Shown here: in pieces, positions 7,283 to 14,649 of the stretch
Numbering within the stretch: position 1 is the first letter of the stretch
Layout of the letters: each line of letters starts with the position of its first letter
Assembly (NCBI GenBank): GCA_035259345.1
Contig: DATFWK010000162.1
Location: forward strand, 1-19,933
From: DATFWK01 sp035259345
GTDB lineage: Bacteria; Actinomycetota; Thermoleophilia; Miltoncostaeales; Miltoncostaeaceae
Direction of reading: 5' to 3'
DNA: 19,933 nucleotides
Notes under the pieces: generated by a model
What the model was told of the DNA's origin: nothing
Database searches by the model: none
The model's input: the letters and a program-made list of their open reading frames with translations, nothing else
Program-made: the position numbers and the translations under genes

Positions 7283-8299
7283 CTACCGGCCGCAGACCGG
7301 CCAAGGGGCGGCACCCTGCTGGGCGTAGAGGAGCGCGGCGACCCGGTCCTGCTCGCCGACGGATGCGGCCGCAGGGTCCGCTCCCTGGCCGCCGAGCCGC
7401 TGCCAGGTGGCCGGGTCGAACTGGTACTTGCCCCGGAAGAGCCCGCTCGGGGACACCGCCCGTGGGTTGCCGCCCGACTCGCACGCCGCGATGGCGGCAA
7501 GCGCGCCGCTGCTGCCGGTGCCGGTGACGGTGCCGAGCGGAAGCCCGGACACCAGCGTGCCCCCTGCCGGCGCCGCGACGACCGGGGCCCGCGTCACGGC
7601 GACGCTCACCCGGGCGCGAGCAGCCCTGAGCGCGACGAGGCGGGCGGCCGCGGCGCGGCGGCGAGCCTCGACGGCGATCATGACCGCGAGGCGCCCGCGC
7701 GCCGAGACGAGGACGGCGCGGCGGCTCGCGACCACGGCACGGACCTGCGCCAGGCGGCTGTGCGCCTCCTGAGCCTCCTGGCGCTCCGCCACCTGGTCGG
7801 CGAGGAGCTGCCGGCGCGCCACGGCCATACGGGCCTTGGCGGCGGCGATGCTGGCCACGACCTGGCCGTCCCGGTTCTCCACCCGGCGGAACAGGTCCAC
7901 CTTGGCCATCGCGTCCGAGAGGCTCGACGAGCTCAGGATGATCTCCACGCCGCTCGGCGGCGGCTGGCGATAGATGGCCGACACCCGGCTGGCGAGGTTG
8001 CGCATGGCGCTCCTGTGGTCCCGCCGCGCCTGCCGGAGCTCCGCGGCGTTCTCGCGGATGCGCTGCCGCGTGGCGTCGAGTGCGGCCTGCGCCCGGTCGT
8101 ACGATGCCGCCGCCTCGCCGTAGCGGGCGTCGAGGCCGGCGACCTCGACCTCGAGCCGGCGGACGGCCTCCTGCTGCTGCCCGATCCCCGCCGCGCGCGC
8201 CGCGGTCGGGATCGCCCAGGCGACGCCCGCCACGACGAGCGCGATGAGGGCGCTCCGCCATCGACGATGCTCCGCGAGGGATGTCTTGGCGGCGTCCAT
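7283..8299 (-). CDS. Secreted coiled-coil protein with Rpf-like transglycosylase domain
   Basis: The 338-residue exported protein probably cleaves peptidoglycan. A hydrophobic signal or anchor segment (about 15-36, ending AARA) is followed by a long Ala/Arg/Gln-rich coiled coil (about 40-220) of the kind found in PcsB- and NlpC/P60-type proteins. That stretch contains the PPPSGVEIILSSSSLSDAMAK break typical of them. A short Gly/Pro linker leads to a C-terminal resuscitation-promoting-factor fold (269-338). There, ACESGGNP carries the catalytic glutamate E274, YQFDPATWQRLGG follows, and C273 pairs with C336 near the end. The ATG at 8299 is the only start giving a signal peptide. It is divergent from the ExeA-like gene. 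A role in growth, division or resuscitation is inferred from the family. Confidence 0.85.
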   Translation of the reverse strand: MDAAKTSLAEHRRWRSALIALVVAGVAWAIPTAARAAGIGQQQEAVRRLEVEVAGLDARYGEAAASYDRAQAALDATRQRIRENAAELRQARRDHRSAMRNLASRVSAIYRQPPPSGVEIILSSSSLSDAMAKVDLFRRVENRDGQVVASIAAAKARMAVARRQLLADQVAERQEAQEAHSRLAQVRAVVASRRAVLVSARGRLAVMIAVEARRRAAAARLVALRAARARVSVAVTRAPVVAAPAGGTLVSGLPLGTVTGTGSSGALAAIAACESGGNPRAVSPSGLFRGKYQFDPATWQRLGGQGADPAAASVGEQDRVAALLYAQQGAAPWPVCGR

Positions 8300-8406
8300 G
8301 AGACGTCGGAGCCGGGCCTGCGTCCTGCCGACCCGCGGCCGCGCGGGACCGTACCACGGCGCCCGCCGCCGGAAAACGGTGCGGGGGTCGCTGGTAGGTT
8401 GTGACG

Positions 8407-9279
8407 ATGAAGAAACAGTCCGATCGCGCCGCGCAGGTGGACGGGACGCGCCGCGGCGGACAGGCCTACCTCGCCCACTGGGGGCTGGCCGAGGCGCCCT
8501 TCCTGCTCGAGCCGGACACCCGCTTCGCCTTCGAGCGGGCCGATCACCGGGAGGGCCTCGCCCGGATCCTGTTCGGGCTCACCCAGCTGGGGGGCGTCGT
8601 GCTCGTCACCGGCGAGATCGGGTGCGGCAAGACGATGCTGGCGCACTCGCTGGCCCGGACGCTCGGCGAGGAGGACTTCCACCTGGCGGCCGTGGCGAAC
8701 CCGCCGCGCACCGCGGCGGCGCTCCTGGCGGCGCTCGCGGCCGCGTTCGACGGGACGGCGCACGGCGGCTCAACCGGGCGCCTGGCGACCCTGCTCCGCG
8801 AGCAGGTGGAGGGCGCGTCGGCCGCCGGGCAGAGCCCGGTCGTGCTCGTCGACGAGGCCCAGCGTGTCGACCTGCGGGCGCTCGACGAGCTGCGGCTCCT
8901 GACGAACCCCGGGGAGGGCCCGGCGGCGCCAGTGGTGCTCCTCGGCCAGCCGGAGCTCGCGGCGCGCGTCGCCCGCGTCCCCCAGCTCGACCAGCGCGTC
9001 GTCGTGCGCTACCACCTGGGGCCGATGAGCGAGGCCGAGGTGGCGGCGTACATCGCCCACCGGACCCGCGTCGCCGGCGCGCCGCGGGCGATCTTCTCCC
9101 AGCGGGCGTCCGGCGCCGTCCACGACAAGACCGGCGGCGTGCCGCGCCTGGTCAACCTGCTCGCCGCGAACGCGCTCTTCGTGGGCTATGCCCGCGGGGA
9201 GGCCGTCGTCGGCGAGGACACGGTGCGCGACGTAGCCGACGATCGCAGCCTGCACAGCCAGGAGGCGCTCGCCGGATGA
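8407..9279 (+). CDS. ExeA/GspA-type AAA+ ATPase
   Basis: This 290-residue cytosolic ATPase belongs to the ExeA/GspA/TniB-like group. The N-terminus shows the family opening YLAHWGLAEAPF (21-32). Walker A is GEIGCGKT (69-76), Walker B VVLVDEAQ (145-152), the family box GQPEL is at 180-184, a probable arginine finger is R197 and sensor 2 is GGVPR (243-247). The peptidoglycan-binding and membrane parts of ExeA proper are missing, so this is a stand-alone motor. I prefer ATG 8407 over GTG 8401 because the upstream GGTAGG fits its spacing. It overlaps the next gene by ATGA and heads a four-gene unit with an RHH-like and two CHAD proteins. No secretion or transposon genes are nearby, so its partner is unknown. 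Confidence 0.85.
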   Translation: MKKQSDRAAQVDGTRRGGQAYLAHWGLAEAPFLLEPDTRFAFERADHREGLARILFGLTQLGGVVLVTGEIGCGKTMLAHSLARTLGEEDFHLAAVANPPRTAAALLAALAAAFDGTAHGGSTGRLATLLREQVEGASAAGQSPVVLVDEAQRVDLRALDELRLLTNPGEGPAAPVVLLGQPELAARVARVPQLDQRVVVRYHLGPMSEAEVAAYIAHRTRVAGAPRAIFSQRASGAVHDKTGGVPRLVNLLAANALFVGYARGEAVVGEDTVRDVADDRSLHSQEALAG

Positions 9280-9617
9280 GCAACGTGAGCTACCAGGCGA
9301 TCCTCGACGAGCCGGCGGCGCGGCCGGCGGCTGCGCCAAGACCTCCGGCGGTGACCTTCGCGCCGCTGCGCCCGGGCGCGGTCGCCACCCGGCGCAAGGA
9401 CGCCCGGAAGACCGTCCGGGTGCGGCTCTCGAGGACCCAGGCGGACTGGCTGCGGCACGTCCGCAAGGTCTCCGGCGGCACCGCCTCGACCGACGCCGTC
9501 GTGCGGGCGCTGCTGGACGTCGCCCGCGAGCTCGACGTGGACTGGGCGGCCCTTCGGACCGGGGCCGAGCTGCGGGCCGCCGTCTCGGAGGCGGTCGGCG
9601 TGCGCCGCCAGGGCTGA
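9276..9617 (+). CDS. Small protein with probable ribbon-helix-helix domain
   Basis: This 113-residue protein has a Pro/Ala-rich flexible N-terminus (about 1-40). It is followed by a segment with the ribbon-helix-helix pattern: a short basic beta strand (KTVRVRLS, 45-52), helix 1 (RTQADWLRHVRKVS), a Gly-Gly turn and helix 2 (STDAVVRALLDVARELDVDW, 71-90). RHH domains dimerise and bind DNA, as in CopG and ParG/ParD proteins. The start ATG at 9276 overlaps the ATPase stop (ATGA), and its own stop shares one base with the next start (TGATG). An ATPase coupled to a small DNA-binding partner recalls partition or remodelling pairs, but that is inference. The domain call is by pattern only. Confidence 0.6.
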   Translation: MSNVSYQAILDEPAARPAAAPRPPAVTFAPLRPGAVATRRKDARKTVRVRLSRTQADWLRHVRKVSGGTASTDAVVRALLDVARELDVDWAALRTGAELRAAVSEAVGVRRQG

Positions 9618-10135
9618 TGGCGAAGGCCTGGGAGGTCCACGGGCTGCACGGCGACCTTCGCTTCGAGGAGGCGGCGGGCCGCGTGATCCTCACGCGCTGG
9701 CGGGAGATGATGAGCTTCCGGGAGGGGACCCTGGCCGGCGAGGACATCGAGGAGCTCCACGCCATGCGGGTCTCCTCGCGGCGGCTGCGCGCGGCGATGG
9801 ACGCCTTCGCCGACGCCTTCCCGAGCCGCCCGTTCAAGCGCCGGCTCAAGCGGGTGAAGGAGATCACCGACACGCTGGGCGACGCCCGCGACCTCGACGT
9901 CGCCGTCGAGGGGCTCGAGGCGATCCTGCCCGAGATGGCGCCCGAAGAGCGTCCCGGCATCGAGGCGCTGATCGCCGAGTACCGCGACCGCCGCGCAGAC
10001 GAGAACCGGCACATCGTGGCGCTGTTCGAGCGTCTCGACGACGAGGGCTTCGCGGACGACTTCGAGCGTTGGGTCGCCCGCCGCACCGGCGTGACCGTCG
10101 AGGAGCTCGACCCGCAGCCGCCGGCGCGGCACTGA
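9617..10135 (+). CDS. CHAD-domain protein, first of a tandem pair
   Basis: CHAD (conserved histidine alpha-helical domain) proteins bind inorganic polyphosphate. This 172-residue, all-helical, highly charged protein has the signature LHAMRVSSRRLRAAMDAF (47-64) and then KEITDTLGDARDLDV (81-95). Full CHAD domains run to about 250-300 residues with two four-helix bundles, so this looks like a single bundle plus a C-terminal helical arm (RPGIEALIAEYRDRR). The start ATG 9617 shares a base with the upstream stop. Its partner begins six bases after its own stop and has the same layout, suggesting duplication and a heterodimer. No CYTH or ppk gene is attached here. Confidence 0.85.
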   Translation: MAKAWEVHGLHGDLRFEEAAGRVILTRWREMMSFREGTLAGEDIEELHAMRVSSRRLRAAMDAFADAFPSRPFKRRLKRVKEITDTLGDARDLDVAVEGLEAILPEMAPEERPGIEALIAEYRDRRADENRHIVALFERLDDEGFADDFERWVARRTGVTVEELDPQPPARH

Positions 10136-10141
10136 GGGACG

Positions 10142-10732
10142 ATGGCGAAGCCCCGCCCCGTCCCCGGCATCGACCCCCACCGGCGCATCCGGCCGAACGC
10201 CCGGCGCATCCTTGCGGTGCGGGTCGACGAGGTCTGGTCGTACGAGCCCTTCGTCTCCGACCCCAACGCCGTGCGCGAGCTGCACGACATGCGGATCGCG
10301 TGCAAGCGGCTGCGGTACCTGCTCGAGATCTTCGCGGTCGCGTTCGCGGACGACCTCGAGCCGTACATCGACGAGGTCAAGGACCTGCAGGACCTGCTCG
10401 GCGAGATCCACGACCGCGACGTCCAGGTGCCGATGCTGGCCGAGCACCTCGAGGAGCTCAGGGAGCACGGCGACGTAGCCGCGCGGCGGCTGGTCGCACA
10501 GGAGCGCCGCACGCGGGTGAACGGCGGGTCCGTCTCGGAGGCCTCGTACCGGAGCTTCCGCCGGCGGCTCGAGGCGTGGAGCCGGGCGGACCAGCGCCCG
10601 GGCATCGAGGCGCTGCTCGCGCGCCGCCGCCAGGAGCGTGACGCGCTCTACGCGCGCTTCCTGGGCGAGTGGGCGCGGTTGCGCGACGAGGGCTTCCGGG
10701 CCCGGCTGGAGGACGTTCTCGGCATCCGGTGA
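10142..10732 (+). CDS. CHAD-domain protein, second of a tandem pair
   Basis: This 196-residue paralogue of the preceding gene carries the CHAD signature LHDMRIACKRLRYLLEIF (47-64) at the same residue number as its neighbour. KDLQDLLGEIHDRDV (80-94) follows, and near the C-terminus QRPGIEALLARRRQERD mirrors ERPGIEALIAEYRDRRAD. It is longer by an insertion of about 30 residues between the two motifs. The basic residues of the signature helix (R51, K55, R56, R58) are those expected to grip polyphosphate. ATG 10142 follows the upstream stop by six bases. It is the last gene of the unit; 128 bp separate it from the next transcript. Binding is inferred from the family. Confidence 0.85.
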   Translation: MAKPRPVPGIDPHRRIRPNARRILAVRVDEVWSYEPFVSDPNAVRELHDMRIACKRLRYLLEIFAVAFADDLEPYIDEVKDLQDLLGEIHDRDVQVPMLAEHLEELREHGDVAARRLVAQERRTRVNGGSVSEASYRSFRRRLEAWSRADQRPGIEALLARRRQERDALYARFLGEWARLRDEGFRARLEDVLGIR

Positions 10733-10782
10733 GCGGCGCGGCTTCCGTCGCTCCGAGCGAGATTTCCGGGCACCCGTAATTG

Positions 10783-10812
10783 TTGCGTGGCGTTCACAAG
10801 CGCCAGTAGCGT
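10783..10812 (+). promoter_or_regulatory. Possible promoter of the BMP-type importer operon
   Basis: TTGCGT (10783-10788) and TAGCGT (10807-10812) are separated by 18 bases, about 50 bases before the TTG start. Both match the sigma-70 hexamers only partly (4 of 6 each). This is the most promoter-like place in the 128-bp gap, but a weak call. Confidence 0.3.
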
Positions 10813-10846
10813 GCGGCCATTCGTCCGTTGCCAGACGGGCACACAT

Positions 10847-10853
10847 GGAGGGG
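10847..10853 (+). promoter_or_regulatory. Ribosome binding site fixing the TTG start at 10861
   Basis: GGAGGGG lies seven bases before TTG 10861, right where the signal peptide begins. An upstream in-frame ATG at 10828 would translate through it and spoil the signal peptide. Confidence 0.7.
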
Positions 10854-10860
10854 AGAGGAC

Positions 10861-11907
10861 TTGAAGAAGCACGTCGCAGTGCTTGCGGCTGCGGCTGCCG
10901 TCGCAAGTTGCGGGCTGGCAGCCACCGCGGTCGCGGCCCACCAGAACGCCACGGTCAAGGTCCAGGCCGGCATGGTCTCGGACATCGGGGGAATCAACGA
11001 CCGCTCGTTCAACTTCCTTGCCAACCGCGGGCTCCAGCAGGCGGGGGCTGCCCTGAAGTTCAAGAGCGCCCTGCGCGAGTCGCACACGGCGGCCGACTAC
11101 ATCCCGAACATCCAGCGGCTCGTCGCCCAGAAGGACAACGTCGTCGTGACAGTCGGCTTCCTCATGGGTGACGCGACCGGGAAGATGGCGCGCCGCTACC
11201 CGAAGACCAGCTTCGCGATCGTGGACTTCTCCGCGAAGGACAAGGCGACGATCAACGGCGCCAAGAACGTGAAGGGGCTCCTCTTCAAGGAGCAGCAGGC
11301 CGGGTACCTGGCGGGGTACGCCGCCGGCCTCGTCGAGAAGCAGACGAGCGGGGTGCAGGGCCTGAACAGCCAGCAGATCATCTCAGCCGTCGGCGGCCAG
11401 AAGATCCCGCCGGTCGACCACTACATCGCCGGCTACAAGGCGGGCGCCCAGGCGGCCGACCCGGGCATCAACGTGCTGGTCGCCTACTCCCAGGACTTCA
11501 TCGACCAGGCCAAGTGCAGCGAGCAGGCCCTCGCCCAGATCGACCAGGGCTCTGACATCGTCTTCCAGGTGGCCGGCAACTGCGGGCTCGGCGCGCTCTC
11601 GGCGGCGAAGAGCCGCAGCGTGTGGGGCATCGGCGTCGATGCGAACCAGGGCTACCTCGGCCCCTTCGTGCTCACCAGCGCGGAGAAGAGGGTCGACGTC
11701 GCCGTGAAGAAGGCCATCACCGAGGTCTCGAAGGGGACCTTCAAGGGCGGCAGCGACGAGACGTTCGAGCTGAAGAACAACGGCGTCGCCATGAGCCCGC
11801 TCAGCACCGCGCTGCCGGCGGCGCTCAGGACGCAGATCCAGGCTCAGGTCGACAAGGTCAAGGCCGACATCATCGCCGGGAAGGTCAAGATCCCGACGAC
11901 GGTCTGA
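10861..11907 (+). CDS. BMP-family substrate-binding lipoprotein of a nucleoside-type ABC importer
   Basis: This 348-residue extracytoplasmic receptor is of the BmpA/PnrA/Med family, whose characterised members bind purine nucleosides. A short signal peptide ends in a lipobox-like VASC, with C17 the likely lipidated residue; cleavage at AVAA a little later is the alternative. Family features include GMVSDIGGINDRSFNFLA at the start of the mature domain (the D-x-G-x-x-D-xS loop), PNIQRLVAQKDN, KEQQAGYLAGYAAG and a C-terminal GVAMSPLS. The TTG start is set by GGAGGGG. It is the first gene of a four-gene importer operon, 25 bases before the ATPase. Nucleosides are the likely ligand by family and by the two-permease layout; the exact one is unknown. 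Confidence 0.9.
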   Translation: MKKHVAVLAAAAAVASCGLAATAVAAHQNATVKVQAGMVSDIGGINDRSFNFLANRGLQQAGAALKFKSALRESHTAADYIPNIQRLVAQKDNVVVTVGFLMGDATGKMARRYPKTSFAIVDFSAKDKATINGAKNVKGLLFKEQQAGYLAGYAAGLVEKQTSGVQGLNSQQIISAVGGQKIPPVDHYIAGYKAGAQAADPGINVLVAYSQDFIDQAKCSEQALAQIDQGSDIVFQVAGNCGLGALSAAKSRSVWGIGVDANQGYLGPFVLTSAEKRVDVAVKKAITEVSKGTFKGGSDETFELKNNGVAMSPLSTALPAALRTQIQAQVDKVKADIIAGKVKIPTTV

Positions 11908-11932
11908 GTCGGGTTCCCGCAGGGCGGCTCGG

Positions 11933-13489
11933 ATGGCTCCTCCGAACGTGAGCCCGTCCGGGCCGCCGCTGCTCGAGCTCCGAGGCATCACCAAGCGGTT
12001 CCCCGGCGTCGTCGCGAACGACGGGATCGACCTCGACCTGCGGGTCGGCGAGGTCCACGCGCTGCTCGGCGAGAACGGCGCGGGCAAGAGCACGCTGATG
12101 AACGTGCTCTACGGCCTCTACCACCCGGACGAGGGCAGCATCCTCGTCCGGGGCGAGCCGCTGCGGCTCAGGAGCCCCCGGGACGCGATCGAGGCCGGCA
12201 TCGGCATGGTCCACCAGCACTTCCAGCTGATCCCGGTGCTCACCGTCGCCGAGAACATCGTGCTGGCCGAGGAGCCGCACCGCGGCCCGCTCATGGACCT
12301 GCGCAGTGCCGACCGCCAGGTCGCCGAGCTCTCGTCGCGATACGGGCTCACGGTCGACCCTCGCCAGCGGGTCGAGGAGGCGAGCGTCGGGCAGCAGCAG
12401 CGCGCCGAGATCCTGAAGGCCCTCTACCGCCAGGCCGAGGTTCTGATTCTCGACGAGCCGACGGCCGTGCTGTCGCCGCAGGAGACCGAGGAGCTCTTCA
12501 CGGTGCTCCGTGGCCTCCGGGAGGACGGCCGCGGGATCATCTTCATCAGCCACAAGCTGACGGAGGTCCTCGAGCTGGCCGACCGCATCACGGTCCTGCG
12601 CCGGGGCCGACGGGTCGCGACGATGCCGCGCGAGGGCGCGACGCGGGAGTCGCTCGCAGAGCTCATGGTGGGGCGACACGTGGACCTCTCCGGCACCAGG
12701 CGCCCGACCAGGAACATCGGCCGACCGGTGCTCGAGATCGCGGGCCTCGACGTCGACGACGACCGCGGGCTCCCGGCCGTGCGTGATCTCGCGGTCAGCG
12801 TGCGAGCCGGGGAGGTCGTCGCGGTCGCCGGCGTGGACGGGAACGGCCAGACGGAGCTCGTGCAGGCCATCACCGGCCTCCGGCGGCCCGCGGCAGGCCG
12901 CATCGCGCTCGCCGGCCGCGACATCAGCAGGGCGAGCCCGCGCCAGGCCCTCCGGGCCGGCATCGGCCACATCCCCGAGGACCGCCACCGCCACGGCCTC
13001 GTGCTGGAGTTCTCCATCGCCGAGAACGTCGTGATCGAGGATCACTTCGGCCCGCCCGTCGCGACCGGGGGCTGGATGCATCCGCGGGCGATGGTCGACC
13101 GCGCCGCCCGGCTCATCAAGGCCTTCGACGTGCGCGGCGGGAGCCCGGAGACCCAGGCGGGCGCCCTCTCCGGCGGCAACCAGCAGAAGCTCGTCTGCGC
13201 GCGGGAGATGGACCGCTCGCCGGCGCTCGTGATCGCCGCCCAGCCGACGCGGGGGCTCGACATCGGGGCGGTCGAGTTCGTACACGACCGGCTCATCGCC
13301 CAGCGCGACGCGGGCGGCGCCGTCCTCCTCGTCTCCTTCGAGCTGGACGAGGTCCTGGAGCTGGCCGACCGGATCCTCGTCATGTACGAGGGGCGGATCG
13401 CCCTCGAGCGGCCGGGCGACGGGGCGACCAGGGAGGAGCTCGGGCTCGCCATGACCGGGAGCCTGGCCGCGGAGCCGGCGCCGGCATGA
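11933..13489 (+). CDS. Double-domain ABC ATPase of the nucleoside-type importer
   Basis: This 518-residue protein carries two fused nucleotide-binding domains, as in YufO/NupO and sugar importers of the CUT2 type. Domain 1 has Walker A GENGAGKST (46-54), a degenerate signature ASVGQQQRAEI (near 150) and Walker B LILDEPTA (near 170), with SHK as the H-loop. In domain 2 the Walker A is degenerate (GVDGNGQTE, near 298). The signature is a good LSGGNQQK (near 412), and the Walker B reads IAAQPTRGLD, with Gln in place of the catalytic Glu. So only one ATP site is expected to be fully active, which is normal for this group. ATG 11933 follows GGGCGG, and the stop overlaps the first permease (ATGA). 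Confidence 0.93.
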   Translation: MAPPNVSPSGPPLLELRGITKRFPGVVANDGIDLDLRVGEVHALLGENGAGKSTLMNVLYGLYHPDEGSILVRGEPLRLRSPRDAIEAGIGMVHQHFQLIPVLTVAENIVLAEEPHRGPLMDLRSADRQVAELSSRYGLTVDPRQRVEEASVGQQQRAEILKALYRQAEVLILDEPTAVLSPQETEELFTVLRGLREDGRGIIFISHKLTEVLELADRITVLRRGRRVATMPREGATRESLAELMVGRHVDLSGTRRPTRNIGRPVLEIAGLDVDDDRGLPAVRDLAVSVRAGEVVAVAGVDGNGQTELVQAITGLRRPAAGRIALAGRDISRASPRQALRAGIGHIPEDRHRHGLVLEFSIAENVVIEDHFGPPVATGGWMHPRAMVDRAARLIKAFDVRGGSPETQAGALSGGNQQKLVCAREMDRSPALVIAAQPTRGLDIGAVEFVHDRLIAQRDAGGAVLLVSFELDEVLELADRILVMYEGRIALERPGDGATREELGLAMTGSLAAEPAPA

Positions 13490-14649
13490 GGGCGGCGATC
13501 GCCCGGGCGGCGCGCGCTGCCCGCTTCCCGGCGATCGCGGTGGTGCTCGCGTTCGTCGTCGGCGGCCTCGTGGTGCTGCTCACCGGCAACAACCCGTTCT
13601 CCGTCTACAAGCAGCTCATCCTCGGCGCCGGGCTGGACTACCCGTTCCACTGGCTGCCCGGGAACCCGCTCGGCGTCGATCCGGACATCGCGAAGTTCAA
13701 CCTCGTGGCCACGATCGTGGCCACGACGCCGCTGATCCTCGCCGGCCTGTGCGTCGCCTTCGCCTTCCGCGCGGGCCTGTTCAACATCGGCGGCACGGGC
13801 CAGTTCTGGGTCGGCGGCGTGACCGCCTTCGTGATCGCCGACCGGCTCTCGGGCCTCCCGGGCCCGCTCCTGATCCTGCTCGCCATCGCCGGCGCGGCGC
13901 TCGGCGGTGCCGTCTGGGGCGCGATCCCCGGCTACTTCAAGGCGGCGCGCGGCGCGCACGAGGTGATCTCGACCATCATGCTGAACTGGGTCGCGGTCTA
14001 CCTCGGTCAGTACCTCTTCGGCCTGGACGGGCCGCTGAAGGGGCCGACCGAGAACCCCATCTCGGTGGACATCCCCGACAGGGCCAAGCTGCCGGGCATC
14101 TGGGGCGACGTCCAGCCGGTCCACGCGGGGATCTTCGTCGCGCTGGGCGCGGCGGTGGCGTTCTCGCTCATCTTCCGCCGGACGGCCTTCGGGTACGACG
14201 TGCGCGCGGTCGGCTTCAACCCGGAGGCCGCGCGCGCCGGCGGCGTGCGCGTCGGGCGGATCATCGTGCTGGCGATGGCCGTGAGCGGCCTGTTCGCCGG
14301 CCTGGCCGGCGGCGGCGAGGTGCTCGGCGTCAACTACCACATCGCGAGCAACGAGTTCGCGCCCCTGCAGATCGGGTTCGTCGGGATCGCCGTCGCCCTC
14401 CTCGGGCGCAACACGGCGATCGGGTGCGTGCTCGCGGCATTCCTGTTCGGCGCTCTCCAATCCGGCTCGAACCAGCTCCAGGGGGCGTTCGCGTCCGATC
14501 TCGCGGTGCCGCTCTCGCAGACGGTCCAGGGCGTCATCGTGCTGCTGGTGAGCGCCGAGCTGATCGGGCGCAAGCTGACGACGCGGCGGGTCGCGCGCCG
14601 GCCGGCGGAGCGGCTGCCGGACGAGGGACAGGCCCCGGCCGCGCCATGA
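13486..14649 (+). CDS. First permease of the nucleoside-type importer (YufP-like)
   Basis: This 387-residue polytopic membrane protein is of the BPD_transp_2 family, which forms half of the channel. A first hydrophobic segment lies at about 15-37, followed by a periplasmic loop (NNPFSVYKQLILGAGLDYPF) and then roughly eight more segments. The family box NIGGTGQFWVGGV (near 100) is the counterpart of NIGLEGAMLFGA in its partner. The cytoplasmic coupling loop is visible as RTAFGYDVRAVGFNPEAARAGGV. ATG 13486 overlaps the ATPase stop, and its own stop overlaps the next start (ATGA at 14646-14649). The C-terminal tail is Arg/Pro-rich and cytoplasmic. Confidence 0.92.
   Translation: MRAAIARAARAARFPAIAVVLAFVVGGLVVLLTGNNPFSVYKQLILGAGLDYPFHWLPGNPLGVDPDIAKFNLVATIVATTPLILAGLCVAFAFRAGLFNIGGTGQFWVGGVTAFVIADRLSGLPGPLLILLAIAGAALGGAVWGAIPGYFKAARGAHEVISTIMLNWVAVYLGQYLFGLDGPLKGPTENPISVDIPDRAKLPGIWGDVQPVHAGIFVALGAAVAFSLIFRRTAFGYDVRAVGFNPEAARAGGVRVGRIIVLAMAVSGLFAGLAGGGEVLGVNYHIASNEFAPLQIGFVGIAVALLGRNTAIGCVLAAFLFGALQSGSNQLQGAFASDLAVPLSQTVQGVIVLLVSAELIGRKLTTRRVARRPAERLPDEGQAPAAP

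Noticed and set aside
8401..8409. GTG 8401 as the start of the ATPase gene
   Set aside because: GGTAGG is too close to GTG 8401 but suitably placed for ATG 8407; the difference is two residues.
8407..9279. ExeA-type ATPase as a TniB-like transposition protein
   Set aside because: No transposase, inverted terminal repeats or target-site genes are near, and base composition matches the neighbours.
10135..10142. The two CHAD genes as one gene broken by a sequencing error
   Set aside because: The second protein has its own in-frame start and the same motif layout as the first, which indicates duplication rather than a broken single chain.
10828..10860. ATG 10828 as start of the BMP lipoprotein
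   Set aside because: It would add charged residues before the signal peptide and translate through the strong ribosome site that serves TTG 10861.
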